Below, in pieces: positions 26,621-34,310 of a stretch of DNA of 35,224 nt. The first letter of the stretch is position 1; every line of letters begins with the position of its first letter. Under the pieces are notes generated by a model. That model did no database searches, was not told where the DNA came from, and saw only the letters and a list, made by a program, of their open reading frames with translations. Both the position numbers and the translations under genes were made by a program. The stretch comes from an uncultured Flammeovirgaceae bacterium. GTDB lineage: Bacteria; Bacteroidota; Bacteroidia; Cytophagales; Cyclobacteriaceae. Location: assembly GCA_913050055.1 (NCBI GenBank), contig CAJXAT010000014.1, positions 1 through 35,224 on the forward strand. Direction: 5' to 3'.

Positions 26621-27157
26621 TTGTTTATTAAAATTTTTATCAACTTAAAAAATCACAATTTGAAATATTTAACACACACTCTTCCATGGATTTATTCTAT
26701 CTTATCTTATTTCTTTTTTGGAGGAATGATTTTTACGATGATGACACAATATCCTAATTGGGATTACAATTTGCCCGAATCAATGGTAATAAGAAATTCA
26801 TTCTATGCCGAGACAGACCCTGGAACTTTTTTCCAATTCTTTGGTCCGATTATCAATTTTGTATTTCTTGGAATGATTATTTTAATATGGCAAATAAAAA
26901 AAGTTAGGAATTTATTTTTAATTCAATTTGTAACATTTTTATTGATCGGAATTGGAACTGGGGTACTAATTTATCCCATACTTGACGAACTTGCCATTAA
27001 TACAATACCGCTCGAACAGATTCATAATCTTTTGCAAAAATTTAAATTACTTGACTCAATCCGAGCATTTATAGCTATAATCTCTGTTGTTCTTTTAACA
27101 TTTTCGATGATAGAGTTTAATAAAAGCATTTATTCTAAAGAGTTAAATACTAAATAA
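26621..27157 (+). CDS. Four-helix membrane protein, DUF1772-like
   Basis: A 178-residue integral membrane protein with four hydrophobic segments (about 24-44, 75-93, 101-121 and 150-168). The first loop is rich in aromatic and polar residues (MTQYPNWDYNLPESM). The arrangement, including that loop and the long second loop, resembles the DUF1772 / anthrone-oxygenase-like small membrane proteins, but this is a weak comparison. The start is a TTG supported by AGGAG ten bases upstream; an internal TTG near 26660 could also serve. The function is unknown. It is monocistronic and has no lesions. Confidence 0.6.
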   Translation: MFIKIFINLKNHNLKYLTHTLPWIYSILSYFFFGGMIFTMMTQYPNWDYNLPESMVIRNSFYAETDPGTFFQFFGPIINFVFLGMIILIWQIKKVRNLFLIQFVTFLLIGIGTGVLIYPILDELAINTIPLEQIHNLLQKFKLLDSIRAFIAIISVVLLTFSMIEFNKSIYSKELNTK

Positions 27158-27227
27158 TAAAAGCTTATTATTGAAATTTAAGGGATTCCCAATTAAACTC
27201 CTAGGATGTGATGACTCTAAGAGTTTT

Positions 27228-27414
27228 TTATGACCCATAGGCTTCACACTCAGGATCATCAATGTCGCAGCTCCCTCCTGCTTCCTCCAGCTTGAGTTTG
27301 TGTATTTGATACTTGAGATCCATATCAGCAAACATATTTCCAGTTAGCTGTGCCTGTAGATCGGCTATCTTTTCACTAATGCAGCTTTTTGATTTTGTCG
27401 TAGCTCAGATCCAT
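27228..27414 (-). pseudogene. Frameshifted small protein with a Cys-containing tail
   Basis: From an ATG at 27414 the frame gives MDLSYDKIKKL and then meets a stop. One frame over, the sequence continues ISEKIADLQAQLTGNMFADM, then DLKYQIHKLKLEEAGGSCDI and ends ECEAYGS before a TAA at 27230-27228. The composite of about 62 residues has a helical coiled core and a short acidic Cys-bearing tail, as in a small Bacteroidota family of unknown function with CxxCGS-like ends. One single-base indel near 27385 explains the break. There is no alternative start in the second frame. Confidence 0.6.
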
Positions 27415-27613
27415 GACACAAAATTAATTATGATTTGACCAATACCTTCAGATGGAAAGTATTCACTAAGGTTAGTTTACGCTCGTTTCGAATAACGAAA
27501 TAAATAAACTAGTCTTTGGAATTGATTAAGACAACTTTTTTATTAGAATTGGTGTTTAAACTTAATCATGATTAACAAAAAAATTAACGATGAATAAATA
27601 TGAATAAAATTAA

Positions 27614-28003
27614 ATGAAAATTATACTGATCAGTCTAACAATCATGCTAACTTCAACCCTTTGTTATGGGCAAGACTCCTCTGATGTGTTTAGAGCTCAG
27701 CGTATCAAAAATGATTTAAATTTTCAGAAACCATATCGAATTTTAAAGACGACATTCAAAAATTTAGATGAATTTCAAAATTATTATCCTGGAACTGAGA
27801 TTACCCTAGAAAAGCTGTTAAGATTTCATTTGTATACAGAAATTCACATTAATCAAGAGGAAAATAAATTGATCTCAATGGATCAAACTGAATTTCAGCT
27901 AAAAAAAATGAATTCGGCAGAAGCAATAACGAAAGAAACTGTAGAGCTCATTAGCAATATGTACTTTGGTTCAAATGAGATGAAAGAATTATCGAAAAAG
28001 TAA
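27614..28003 (+). CDS. Secreted hypothetical protein
   Basis: A 129-residue protein with a clear signal peptide (MKIILISLTIMLTSTLCYGQ, cleavage near residue 19-20). The mature part is hydrophilic and rich in Lys, Glu and Asn, with no cysteine pairs and no recognised domain. It is preceded by a run of A/T-rich bases and no strong ribosome-binding site. The frame is open and codon use is like its neighbours, so it is probably a real gene, exported to the periplasm. Confidence 0.6.
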   Translation: MKIILISLTIMLTSTLCYGQDSSDVFRAQRIKNDLNFQKPYRILKTTFKNLDEFQNYYPGTEITLEKLLRFHLYTEIHINQEENKLISMDQTEFQLKKMNSAEAITKETVELISNMYFGSNEMKELSKK

Positions 28004-28325
28004 ATACTAATGCCAACAATTTTTTTTCTTAAAATCGTTCCTCCTAACATAATCTTTGGCATCTTTATAGAAGGGGGATGAAGCCTTATCTATAAGGCTC
28101 ATATAAGCCTTTATAAAGCATTCTCTTTCCCGCTTAATAAGAAAATTCTACACTGACGTTTCTTCACAATAGCTTTAAATCTTGTCTGTGGGGTGCTTAA
28201 ATCGGGGATGTATACAGCCGTTTTAAAGGAGATTAATAGTACTTGCGAGATTTCTCTAAAGAGGTGATATTAGAGGATTTTGGTATGATAATGGCCATAC
28301 TATAGGTGCATCAAACCTTAAGAAA
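28004..28325. other. Intergenic stretch with a short hairpin
   Basis: About 320 bases. AGCCTTAT-CT-ATAAGGCT at 28082-28099 is an 8-bp inverted repeat, followed by a partial third copy (ATAAGCCTTTAT). It lacks a T run, so it is not a standard terminator. No coding frame is evident. Confidence 0.35.
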
Positions 28326-28805
28326 ATGAATAAAGGCAAAAAATTTCACTAAATTCTAGGCCTTATATTACTCATTACAATTGCCGCATTTAATCAGAGA
28401 AATGAAACTCCTCTGCGATTTGAATTTAATTCCTTCACGGTTGTAGAGTCAATTATTCCTAACGGAATAGGAAAATCAAGAATTATCAACTCATTAGAGC
28501 TGCGTGATCACAAAGAATACACCAGTATCAAATCGCCAGGGTTAAAGTCAAGAAATAAATCAGATCGCCAGGAAATTCGAGCTAATGAGTACGAAGAAAC
28601 CAAACTGTTGAACTTTTTTAATGTTGTTGGTATCAGATTTCAAAATATTGCTGCCAATGATGCTTTAATTAACGACAAGGTCAGTACCATGCTTAACGAC
28701 GGTTGGGAATTAGCCAACATTGTTGTAGGAGTGGAATCCGTGGGTAGCAAAGATGATAAAAATGGTATTTTCACCACCCGATTTTATTTCAAGTGCAGCA
28801 TTTAA
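28326..28805 (+). pseudogene. Secreted protein gene with one early TAA
   Basis: From the ATG at 28326 the frame reads MNKGKKFH, a TAA at 28350-28352, and then continues without interruption for 150 codons: a signal-peptide core (ILGLILLITIAAF), then FEFNSFTVVESIIPNGIGKS, a middle section with TKLLNFFNVVGIRFQNIAAN, and NDGWELANIVVGVESVG near the end, finishing FTTRFYFKCSI. The pattern (VVESVxPxGxGxSR ... GWEL) resembles a small family of exported Cytophagales proteins of unknown function. It is one substitution away from an intact 159-codon gene. A second fragment of similar type lies near 30.3 kb. Confidence 0.7.
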
Positions 28806-29056
28806 CATCTTTTTTTTGGTAAAGTGCCTACAAACTTTGCTTGTTAAGAAAGTGATTCACCATAACCCTGTTGAGTTAAAAAATGCAGTTATGACCATTT
28901 CTTGGAATGATGAGATGATGATCCATTTGAATTAAAGATGAAGAACATCTAAACCTTTAAAACTGCATTTAAGTTCTTTCCAATACTTACTAAAGCATTA
29001 AAGCTTAGATAATTAATTATAAATTTCTTATTTTAGGGTACCTATATAATACCATA

Positions 29057-29338
29057 ATGAAAAACAATCAAAAAAATATTGCCTTCATCACCTTGATGAT
29101 AAGTTTGATATGGACTGTGTCGTGTAATGGAAATAACAATGACATGAGCTGTGTTTGTTACATTTATGAAAATGGTTCACAAACTGGTATAGATGAAACT
29201 GGATTAGATAATGGTGCCTTCACTTCTGATATTAAATTCAGAAAAGGATGTGAGGCAAAGTCTTTATTCATTGATGATGATAATTATTCTAGCTGTCAGA
29301 TCGTTCCTTTGTCAGGTGGAAGTGGGATCACAAATTAA
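29057..29338 (+). CDS. Small Cys-containing lipoprotein, hypothetical
   Basis: A 93-residue lipoprotein. The signal peptide ends in the lipobox WTVSC at Cys23. The mature part has four further cysteines (in MSCVCYIY, GCEAK and SSCQI), which suggests two disulfide bonds in the periplasm or on the surface. It has no recognised domain. The ATG is preceded by an AT-rich leader (TATAATACC). It appears intact. Confidence 0.6.
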   Translation: MKNNQKNIAFITLMISLIWTVSCNGNNNDMSCVCYIYENGSQTGIDETGLDNGAFTSDIKFRKGCEAKSLFIDDDNYSSCQIVPLSGGSGITN

Positions 29339-29533
29339 TCCGACCAATAGGAAACAATAAATTGATTTTTTTAGCTTTGTGGAAAACTATGATCATTGGC
29401 TTTGGGGTGAAAATACATTATGCGACAACCCATATCTCTCTTTTAGAGAATTAAAACTAAGGATAGAGTGATTGAAAAACTGATGAAATTTATTGAAACA
29501 TTTATTGGAAGAATGGTGGCCTAAAATGATAAG

Positions 29534-30217
29534 GTGAACAAAAATATTTCGAAATATATAATTGAATTCGTTGTTATCGTACTCAGTATAAGTATTTCTT
29601 TTTTTCTTGAAAACAAAAGGATCGATAACGAAACAAAAAATAGAGGAAAACTTATCAAGATTAATTTAAAAAATGAGTTAAACAACGCAAATGCATATCT
29701 GCAATCTAGGGATAAAGCTTACTCGGTGGATTTAGATTTCTTAAATGCATTACTTGACAAAGAAGTTGATTTAGATAGTTTACATAGTTTAGGATTAGAT
29801 GGTGCTGGATATTATAATTCTATTTGTTTTTGGAGGAATTTTAATCCCCCAAGGGCAATTTACTCTTCATTAGTTAGCGATGGAGAAATAAATCTAATAG
29901 CAGGAATAGAAATAAAAGAATTACTATATCGAATTTATGTACTAAGTCCGGAATATCTTAATGTACACATTGAAGGTGATAACAGAGCCGCTATAGAAAT
30001 TGAATCCTATTTAATTTATAATTATCCAAGTTTTTTTAACAAAGGATTGGTGACAAATGACAATATTATAATCTTAAAAGAATTAAGAAGGATTGTATTT
30101 AATGATAACACTTTGATGGCTTTACTGAAAAGAAAGCAGTTAAGAATGGACAGTAAATTAAGTGTTTTTAGGAATCATTTATCATTGAGAGAATCAATAG
30201 CAGAGAAATGGAATTAA
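29534..30217 (+). CDS. Single-pass membrane-anchored protein, DUF6090-like topology
   Basis: A 227-residue protein with one N-terminal hydrophobic helix (residues 8-25) followed by a long charged, largely helical domain. The layout (short basic start, hydrophobic segment, then ENKR and helices) is like that of DUF6090-type Bacteroidota proteins, but the match is only topological. The start is a GTG. The same frame is open upstream of a TAA at 29522-29524, reading MKFIETFIGRMVA, so the N terminus may have been shortened by a nonsense mutation. No function is known. Confidence 0.5.
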   Translation: MNKNISKYIIEFVVIVLSISISFFLENKRIDNETKNRGKLIKINLKNELNNANAYLQSRDKAYSVDLDFLNALLDKEVDLDSLHSLGLDGAGYYNSICFWRNFNPPRAIYSSLVSDGEINLIAGIEIKELLYRIYVLSPEYLNVHIEGDNRAAIEIESYLIYNYPSFFNKGLVTNDNIIILKELRRIVFNDNTLMALLKRKQLRMDSKLSVFRNHLSLRESIAEKWN

Positions 30218-30344
30218 TGGTATTGCCGATGTTCAATTCCTATACGGCGAAAGACCTGATGAGGATAAAGTGAACACCATTCTCACTAAGGGCTGGAATT
30301 ACCTTGCCCTTGAAGAGTGGAAATTGAATGAAGATTTAGATTGA
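30213..30344 (+). pseudogene. Fragment of a GW-motif secreted protein
   Basis: A frame of about 44 codons ends at TGA 30342-30344 and reads ADVQFLYGERPDEDKVNTIL then TKGWNYLALEEWKLNEDLD. The VNxILxxGWxxL pattern is like the end of the interrupted gene at 28326 (STMLNDGWEL). It overlaps the end of the preceding gene in another frame and has no start of its own, so it is read as the 3' end of a lost gene. Confidence 0.4.
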
Positions 30345-30348
30345 AATT

Positions 30349-30648
30349 ATGAAAATAAAAATCACAGGTATTATTACTGTCGTTGGTGGACTTATGGTAG
30401 TCGTATGGAGTTCATTTGTCATCATCGACAATAAGTATATACACAATATCAATGCCGTTTTTACTCTATTGATAATTTTATCGATATGTGCCATGCTCTA
30501 TGTCTACTGGACAAAATTTGGAGCCCTTGGTCAAACAATGGATAGAATACAGAGACAAAACAAACTAATCCAATCCCAAATAGAATTTGAAAAGATTAAA
30601 AAAGATATAGAGCAAAAAAAATTAAAGAAAAGATCGTATGAGGATTGA
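30349..30648 (+). CDS. Small membrane protein with a C-terminal coiled coil
   Basis: A 99-residue protein with two membrane-spanning segments (about 7-26 and 36-54) and a charged, heptad-like C-terminal helix from about residue 60 (QTMDRIQRQNKLIQSQIEF) that should lie in the cytoplasm. It has no recognised family. The ATG follows the preceding fragment by four bases. It appears intact, one of several small membrane proteins in this region. Confidence 0.55.
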   Translation: MKIKITGIITVVGGLMVVVWSSFVIIDNKYIHNINAVFTLLIILSICAMLYVYWTKFGALGQTMDRIQRQNKLIQSQIEFEKIKKDIEQKKLKKRSYED

Positions 30649-30649
30649 T

Positions 30650-30725
30650 TTAAACGTCGTTCTGAGCAAGGAGCTTGAGAATATTCACTAGGTTGTTGTC
30701 ATAATCTAATTTTAATATCCATAAA
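30650..30725 (-). pseudogene. C-terminal fragment paralogous to the 85-residue protein at 32.0 kb
   Basis: On the minus strand the last 25 codons before a TAA at 30652-30650 read WILKLDYDNNLVNILKLLAQ and end NDV. The intact gene at 31979-32236 ends LVDTLKKLAENDV. The two tails align over about 20 residues, so this is a remnant of a second copy. Upstream the frame is closed by stops. Confidence 0.5.
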
Positions 30726-30944
30726 AGTTATCTATTCAGAACCTGGGGTGTAATTATCATATTGAGCAAGTATGAATTATGGGAAACCCTCTTTATATCA
30801 CGGGGTGGGTAATGAATATAAAATCTAAGTGGGTTTTCAACTCCTATCTATCACCTAATAAAGTAACCCGAACTTTGCGCCAAGCGGTCAATCGTCATAA
30901 TAACTCCATAGTCTTGTCACTATAGCGACGTATATTTAGACATG

Positions 30945-30955
30945 GCTACAACCCA
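30945..30955 (+). repeat. 11-base direct repeat, left copy
   Basis: GCTACAACCCA, repeated exactly at 31701-31711, with partial similarity extending about 15 bases to its left. The two copies bracket the decayed gene on the minus strand. Confidence 0.4.
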
Positions 30956-30965
30956 AGTATCACTA

Positions 30966-31497
30966 TTACAAACCATACAAACCAGATATCAGTATTACTA
31001 AAATTAAAAAAATAGCCCATCTAACTGCATTTATGATTAATAGGGCTTTAGATATACGTGCAACTCGCTTATACCCCACAAAAGCCAATATTGGAGATAT
31101 TATTAAACTAATACTTGGTATAAAAAGTGTTAACGCACTAGCGATGGTCTGATAACTCCTTTTACCTTCTTTTGAAGTTTCTTTCTGAGCTTCTTCTTTT
31201 TCTTGTAAGGGAACAACAAGACCACTTTCTAGTATGCTTGTATCGAATTTAATATCACCTAGTCGAGTTATTTTTTTATTTAGTTTATTGTTTCATCTTG
31301 TGTCTTTCCTGGACATATTTATCTAATTCCTTGTAAGTACTCAACTTAGAATGAATAAAATCCTCTGATGCTACAGCAACGGATTTTAAAGAAGCGTTCT
31401 GAATAATTTTAGATTTATTCTGAATAGATGATTTGGGAGCACTTGTTCTGGAGAAGCCAAAACTTTTAGATTTTTCTCTCCTAATGAGGGGTATTTC
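30966..31497 (-). pseudogene. Decayed membrane protein gene
   Basis: The downstream part reads KLNKKITRLGDIKFDTSILE, then SGLVVPLQEKEEA, and two hydrophobic helices (ASALTLFIPSISLIISPILA and AIFLILVILISGLYGL) up to a TAA at 30968-30966. The upstream part, in another frame, reads SVAVASEDFIHSKLSTYKEL followed by DKYVQERHKMKQ, then stops near 31288. The two parts join across one frameshift into a protein with a Ser/Lys-rich N-terminal half and two C-terminal helices. No start can be found upstream of 31497. The family is not named with confidence. An 11-base direct repeat lies on each side (30945 and 31701). Confidence 0.55.
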
Positions 31498-31700
31498 CTT
31501 ATGGTATTAAATTTCTAGGCTGTAGCAAAATCAAATTTTGAAGTCGTACAACTATTTTAAAGTAGGAGTATAAAAAGTGAAAGGGTAATTTTGGATATGG
31601 TAAGTTTATCTATGGTAATTTAAGCCATAAAAATTATGTATTAATTGCAAATAGCTGTTTGCTTTTTCTCCTGATAGATAGAGGAGTACAAATAAGGATA

Positions 31701-31711
31701 GCTACAACCCA
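31701..31711 (+). repeat. 11-base direct repeat, right copy
   Basis: The second exact copy of GCTACAACCCA. It could be a target-site or recombination scar, or a coincidence in AT-rich DNA. No transposase is present between the two copies. Confidence 0.4.
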
Positions 31712-31766
31712 TAGTCTCAACGCTGTAAGTTTTTGGATCATTAATTAGAATGATTAGTTTAGCCCC

Positions 31767-31963
31767 ATGGCAAAAGTTAAAAAGTACTTAAGTAGTTTTT
31801 CTACCACCCTAGTCTTTATCGGGTTACCATTGTTAGGTCATCACAATTTTTTTGGAAGGAAGCCCCAAATGCTTGGGATTATGGCTTTGCAATATTTATA
31901 CACCTTACTTTTGTTTTAATTTTGGTCAATGACATCATTGCATTTAGTAAGGGGATAAAGTAA
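31767..31963 (+). pseudogene. Frameshifted two-helix small membrane protein, paralogue A
   Basis: The ATG frame reads MAKVKKYLSSFSTTLVFIGL then PLLGHHNFF. At a T7 run (31857-31863) the frame slips; one base over it continues WKEAPNAWDYGFAIFIHLTF then VLILVNDIIAFSKGIK and a TAA at 31961-31963. Adding one T restores a 65-residue protein with two membrane helices and a central xxWDYGxAI motif. Paralogue B on the opposite strand (34089-34310) shares LPLL, WDYG-AI and ILV-DI. The lesion could be a sequencing slip, but the partner copy is broken differently. Confidence 0.65.
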
Positions 31964-31978
31964 TTAGAAGAAGATTAA

Positions 31979-32236
31979 TTAAACATCATTCTCAGCCAAC
32001 TTCTTCAGAGTATCGACTAAATTATAGAAATCCGCTTTCTTGTCGTACTTAATTCTCTTTTGAACATATGATTCAATTTCAAGCATCAATGCTCTATGCC
32101 CCTTAAATGACTTATCCAAATCATGCTTTCTCCTAAATTCTTCAATAACAAAGTCATCGAAGAACTGGCAATAGTGGTTAAAAAGCTTTGATTCTCCACT
32201 TTGCTTAAACTCAATAGTGTTGTTGAATTGATTCAT
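31979..32236 (-). CDS. Small soluble hypothetical protein
   Basis: An 85-residue protein, hydrophilic and largely helical, with no signal peptide. It has charged helices (for example RRKHDLDKSFKGHRALMLEI) and ends in LKKLAENDV. The C terminus is matched by the fragment at 30650-30725, so the family has at least two copies here. The ATG at 32236 has no obvious ribosome-binding site. The function is unknown. Confidence 0.55.
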   Translation of the reverse strand: MNQFNNTIEFKQSGESKLFNHYCQFFDDFVIEEFRRKHDLDKSFKGHRALMLEIESYVQKRIKYDKKADFYNLVDTLKKLAENDV

Positions 32237-32511
32237 AATTATTTCAATTATAGATTATCCTCGGACATCATTCAAACCCTAGGGTATTTATTACCTTCAA
32301 CAAATAAAAATTTACAAAAAATTTAAAAAAGTAGAATTATTTTAAATAGATGACAATAGATATGGTCCTCCTAAATAGCACAGGAGCACCATTATCTAAA
32401 TTCTAATTACAAGGTTTTTCTAATGAGTTCCTCGTTATCATAAAAAGCTTTGATTCGCTTTCATATTTGACTTTATTTTGAGATGTGATTCTTTCCATGT
32501 ATTAAACTTCG

Positions 32512-32976
32512 CTATCTTCTAACATATCCTCCGCTTGAGGATCTGTATTCTATTTGAAAACCATTATCAATAGCGAATTTCCGGAAGTCATCAGATGCAT
32601 TGCCGATAGTAATAAATGATTCTATTTCAAAGAGCTCAAAAAATTTCTCAAAGTTAAGTCCATTCACAAAATCTTTACCGTGCTGAATCCCATCTTTACT
32701 ATTGTTGTAGCGTTCAATTAACGTGACCTTTTCTCCATCTTCTGAAATAAAATAGTCATAAACTGTGGAAGGTTCCCTCTCAACGATAAAGTCTGCTAAA
32801 TATTGAGTGAATTTTTCAACTTCTACTTTAGATTGACCTATTACCTTTAGTTCTAAAACAAATGTGATTTCTTGTGATTCTGAGTTATTTAGAACCTTAA
32901 GTTCTCTGGTTTGTTCATTGTTTACGCAACTTGCAGTAAAACATAAGACTCCCAAAAAATAGATAAATGTTTTCAT
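32512..32976 (-). CDS. Lipoprotein with an antibiotic-biosynthesis-monooxygenase-like domain
   Basis: A 154-residue protein with a lipoprotein signal peptide (lipobox CFTASC, Cys17). The mature part follows the ABM / quinol-monooxygenase-like ferredoxin fold: a first strand ITFVLELKV near 37-45, a helix EVEKFTQYLADFIVE, a strand with STVYDYFISEDGEKVTLIER, a helix HGKDFVNGLNFEKFFELFEI and a terminal ESFITIGNASDDFRKFA. Such domains normally form cytoplasmic dimers, so a lipid-anchored form is unusual. Whether it has catalytic activity cannot be judged. The ATG at 32976 starts the signal peptide and the gene looks intact. A broken cytoplasmic relative lies at 12.3 kb. Confidence 0.65.
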   Translation of the reverse strand: MKTFIYFLGVLCFTASCVNNEQTRELKVLNNSESQEITFVLELKVIGQSKVEVEKFTQYLADFIVEREPSTVYDYFISEDGEKVTLIERYNNSKDGIQHGKDFVNGLNFEKFFELFEIESFITIGNASDDFRKFAIDNGFQIEYRSSSGGYVRR

Positions 32977-33341
32977 AATGAGTAAATTTAAATTACTATT
33001 TACTCATTAAATTATTATTTCTAAACGACAAATAATCAAGATACCCTAAGGATCAGATTTTAGAATACAAATTCAAAAAGCTTTTGATAAAAAACTTATT
33101 ATTGAAGTAATATTGGATATTAATTTAACCCTTATTTCAAATCAAGGATCACACTCACCCCAACACCTCATGAAATGCTTCCCGTTCTAGCACCTCAAAT
33201 TAGGCTTCAAACTCCTCCAACTTTTCTACTGATTTTTGAAAAGTAAAAAAAAGCACTTAGATCAACTTTTAAGGGTCATTAAAAGTAATTAAGATTTTTG
33301 ATCAATAATAAAGGCATAATAAATTTTATATATTTAAGGGT
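32977..33341. other. Intergenic stretch with a dispersed repeat remnant
   Basis: About 365 bases between divergent reading directions. It holds the second copy of the dispersed coding-like repeat (33129-33240, minus strand). Nothing else was recognised. Confidence 0.45.
33129..33240 (-). repeat. Dispersed coding-like repeat, copy 2
   Basis: On the minus strand this reads FQKSVEKLEEFEA, a TAA, then FEVLEREAFHEVLG and a TGA. It aligns with copy 1 at 26423-26514 (EFEAYFEVLEREVFDAAL), and the flanking DNA after the stop is also similar (CTTGATTTGAAATAAGG against CTTGATTTTAAATAAGG). It is the longer of the two copies. Confidence 0.55.
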
Positions 33342-33997
33342 ATGAGAAAACTATTCATTCTTTTATTATTAATTCCATTATTTTCTGTTCGCCAGAATAG
33401 CCCTCAAATATCAAAAGATATAATCTATTACGGAAAGGATTTTTTTGGATTAGAAGGGGCTGTTATTCCAGATTCTCTTAAAAGAATCGCTATGATAGAT
33501 TACCTTTTTAATATAAAAATATAGTTCGAGATTTGTTGTGGGATTTGTCAAAAGCTTCAGCAGGAATGTATGTTCGGTTTTTTTTAATTCAAAAAGTATT
33601 AGTGTAAAATGGACACTTTTAAATGAATTATATGGCTGAAACTGGCATTAAAGGTGTTGACTTATATTTTAAAAATAAAGACAACTGGTAATACCTAAAT
33701 ACAGGCCGTCCAGAGGGTATTAAAAACGAGTCCTCTTTGATAGATAATATGTCTATCGAAATGTGGGAGTTTAAGATATTTTTACCCCTTTATGATGGCA
33801 TTTCAAATATTGAAGTGGGAATTGATTCAAAGAGTATTATTGAAAAACCTATACGAAATGGTAACAAACCAATAATTTTTTACGGAACAAGATCACGCAA
33901 GGGATTGTGCTTCTCGTGCAGGAATGGTATATATCAATGTTATTTCAAGGAAATTGAATTTTGTTGTATAAACTTTGTGAATCAAAAATTTTTTTGA
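33342..33997 (+). pseudogene. Decayed SGNH/GDSL-type hydrolase, N-terminal two thirds
   Basis: The fragments, in order across frames, are a signal peptide (MRKLFILLLLIPLF), a KDIIYYGKDFFGLEG start, then LLWDLSKASAGMYVRFF, NSKSISVKWTLLNELY in another frame, then MAETGIKGVDLYFKNKDNW, a TAA, and NTGRPEGIKNESSLIDNMSI through FLPLYDGISNIEVGIDS to NKPIIFYGT. This is the N-terminal beta-rich domain and GTSITQGG-like start of the SGNH esterase domain of a Bacteroidota secreted hydrolase family. Past the YGT block the frame changes again (CASRAGMVYINVISRKLN) and the rest of the catalytic domain is missing. At least four frameshifts and two stops occur, plus 3' loss. Confidence 0.75.
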
Positions 33998-34088
33998 GGT
34001 TTGAGCAATACCTTAAAAGTTTTATCCCAATTTGAAAAGTTCTTTATTCAAGGTCGTTGCCAAAATAAGATCGACGTTCTTTATGTAC

Positions 34089-34310
34089 TCATATGTTCTT
34101 CTTGGCTATTTTTCTTCTGTAACCGACTATGTCAGTGACTAATATCAGAGCAAGAGCAACAAAATTTATTATTGCAATACCATAATCCCAATCATCTGGG
34201 TAATCTGTATGCAAGAAATCTTGAACTACTAATAGTGGCAGTCAACAAAACATTAGGGTACTGGAAAAATTACCGAACAACCAAGCAAATGCTTTTTTCA
34301 AACTTGCCAT
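34089..34310 (-). pseudogene. Small two-helix membrane protein with an in-frame TGA, paralogue B
   Basis: The ATG at 34310 opens MASLKKAFAWLFGNFSSTLM and FC, a TGA follows at 34244-34242, and the same frame goes on LPLLVVQDFLHTDYPDDWDY then GIAIINFVALALILVTDIVG to RRKIAKKNI and a TGA at 34091-34089. It would give about 73 residues with two membrane helices. The alignment to paralogue A (31767-31963) covers the whole length: LPLL, WDYG-AI and LILV-DI are shared. It is one substitution from an intact gene. Confidence 0.65.

Noticed and set aside
27143-27331. 62-codon minus-strand frame
   Set aside because: It lies out of frame over the recognisable small pseudogene (27228-27414) and has no sensible protein character.
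30901-30940. CTATAG...CTATAG as a possible recombination site
   Set aside because: The repeat is short, self-complementary and without a recombinase gene nearby.
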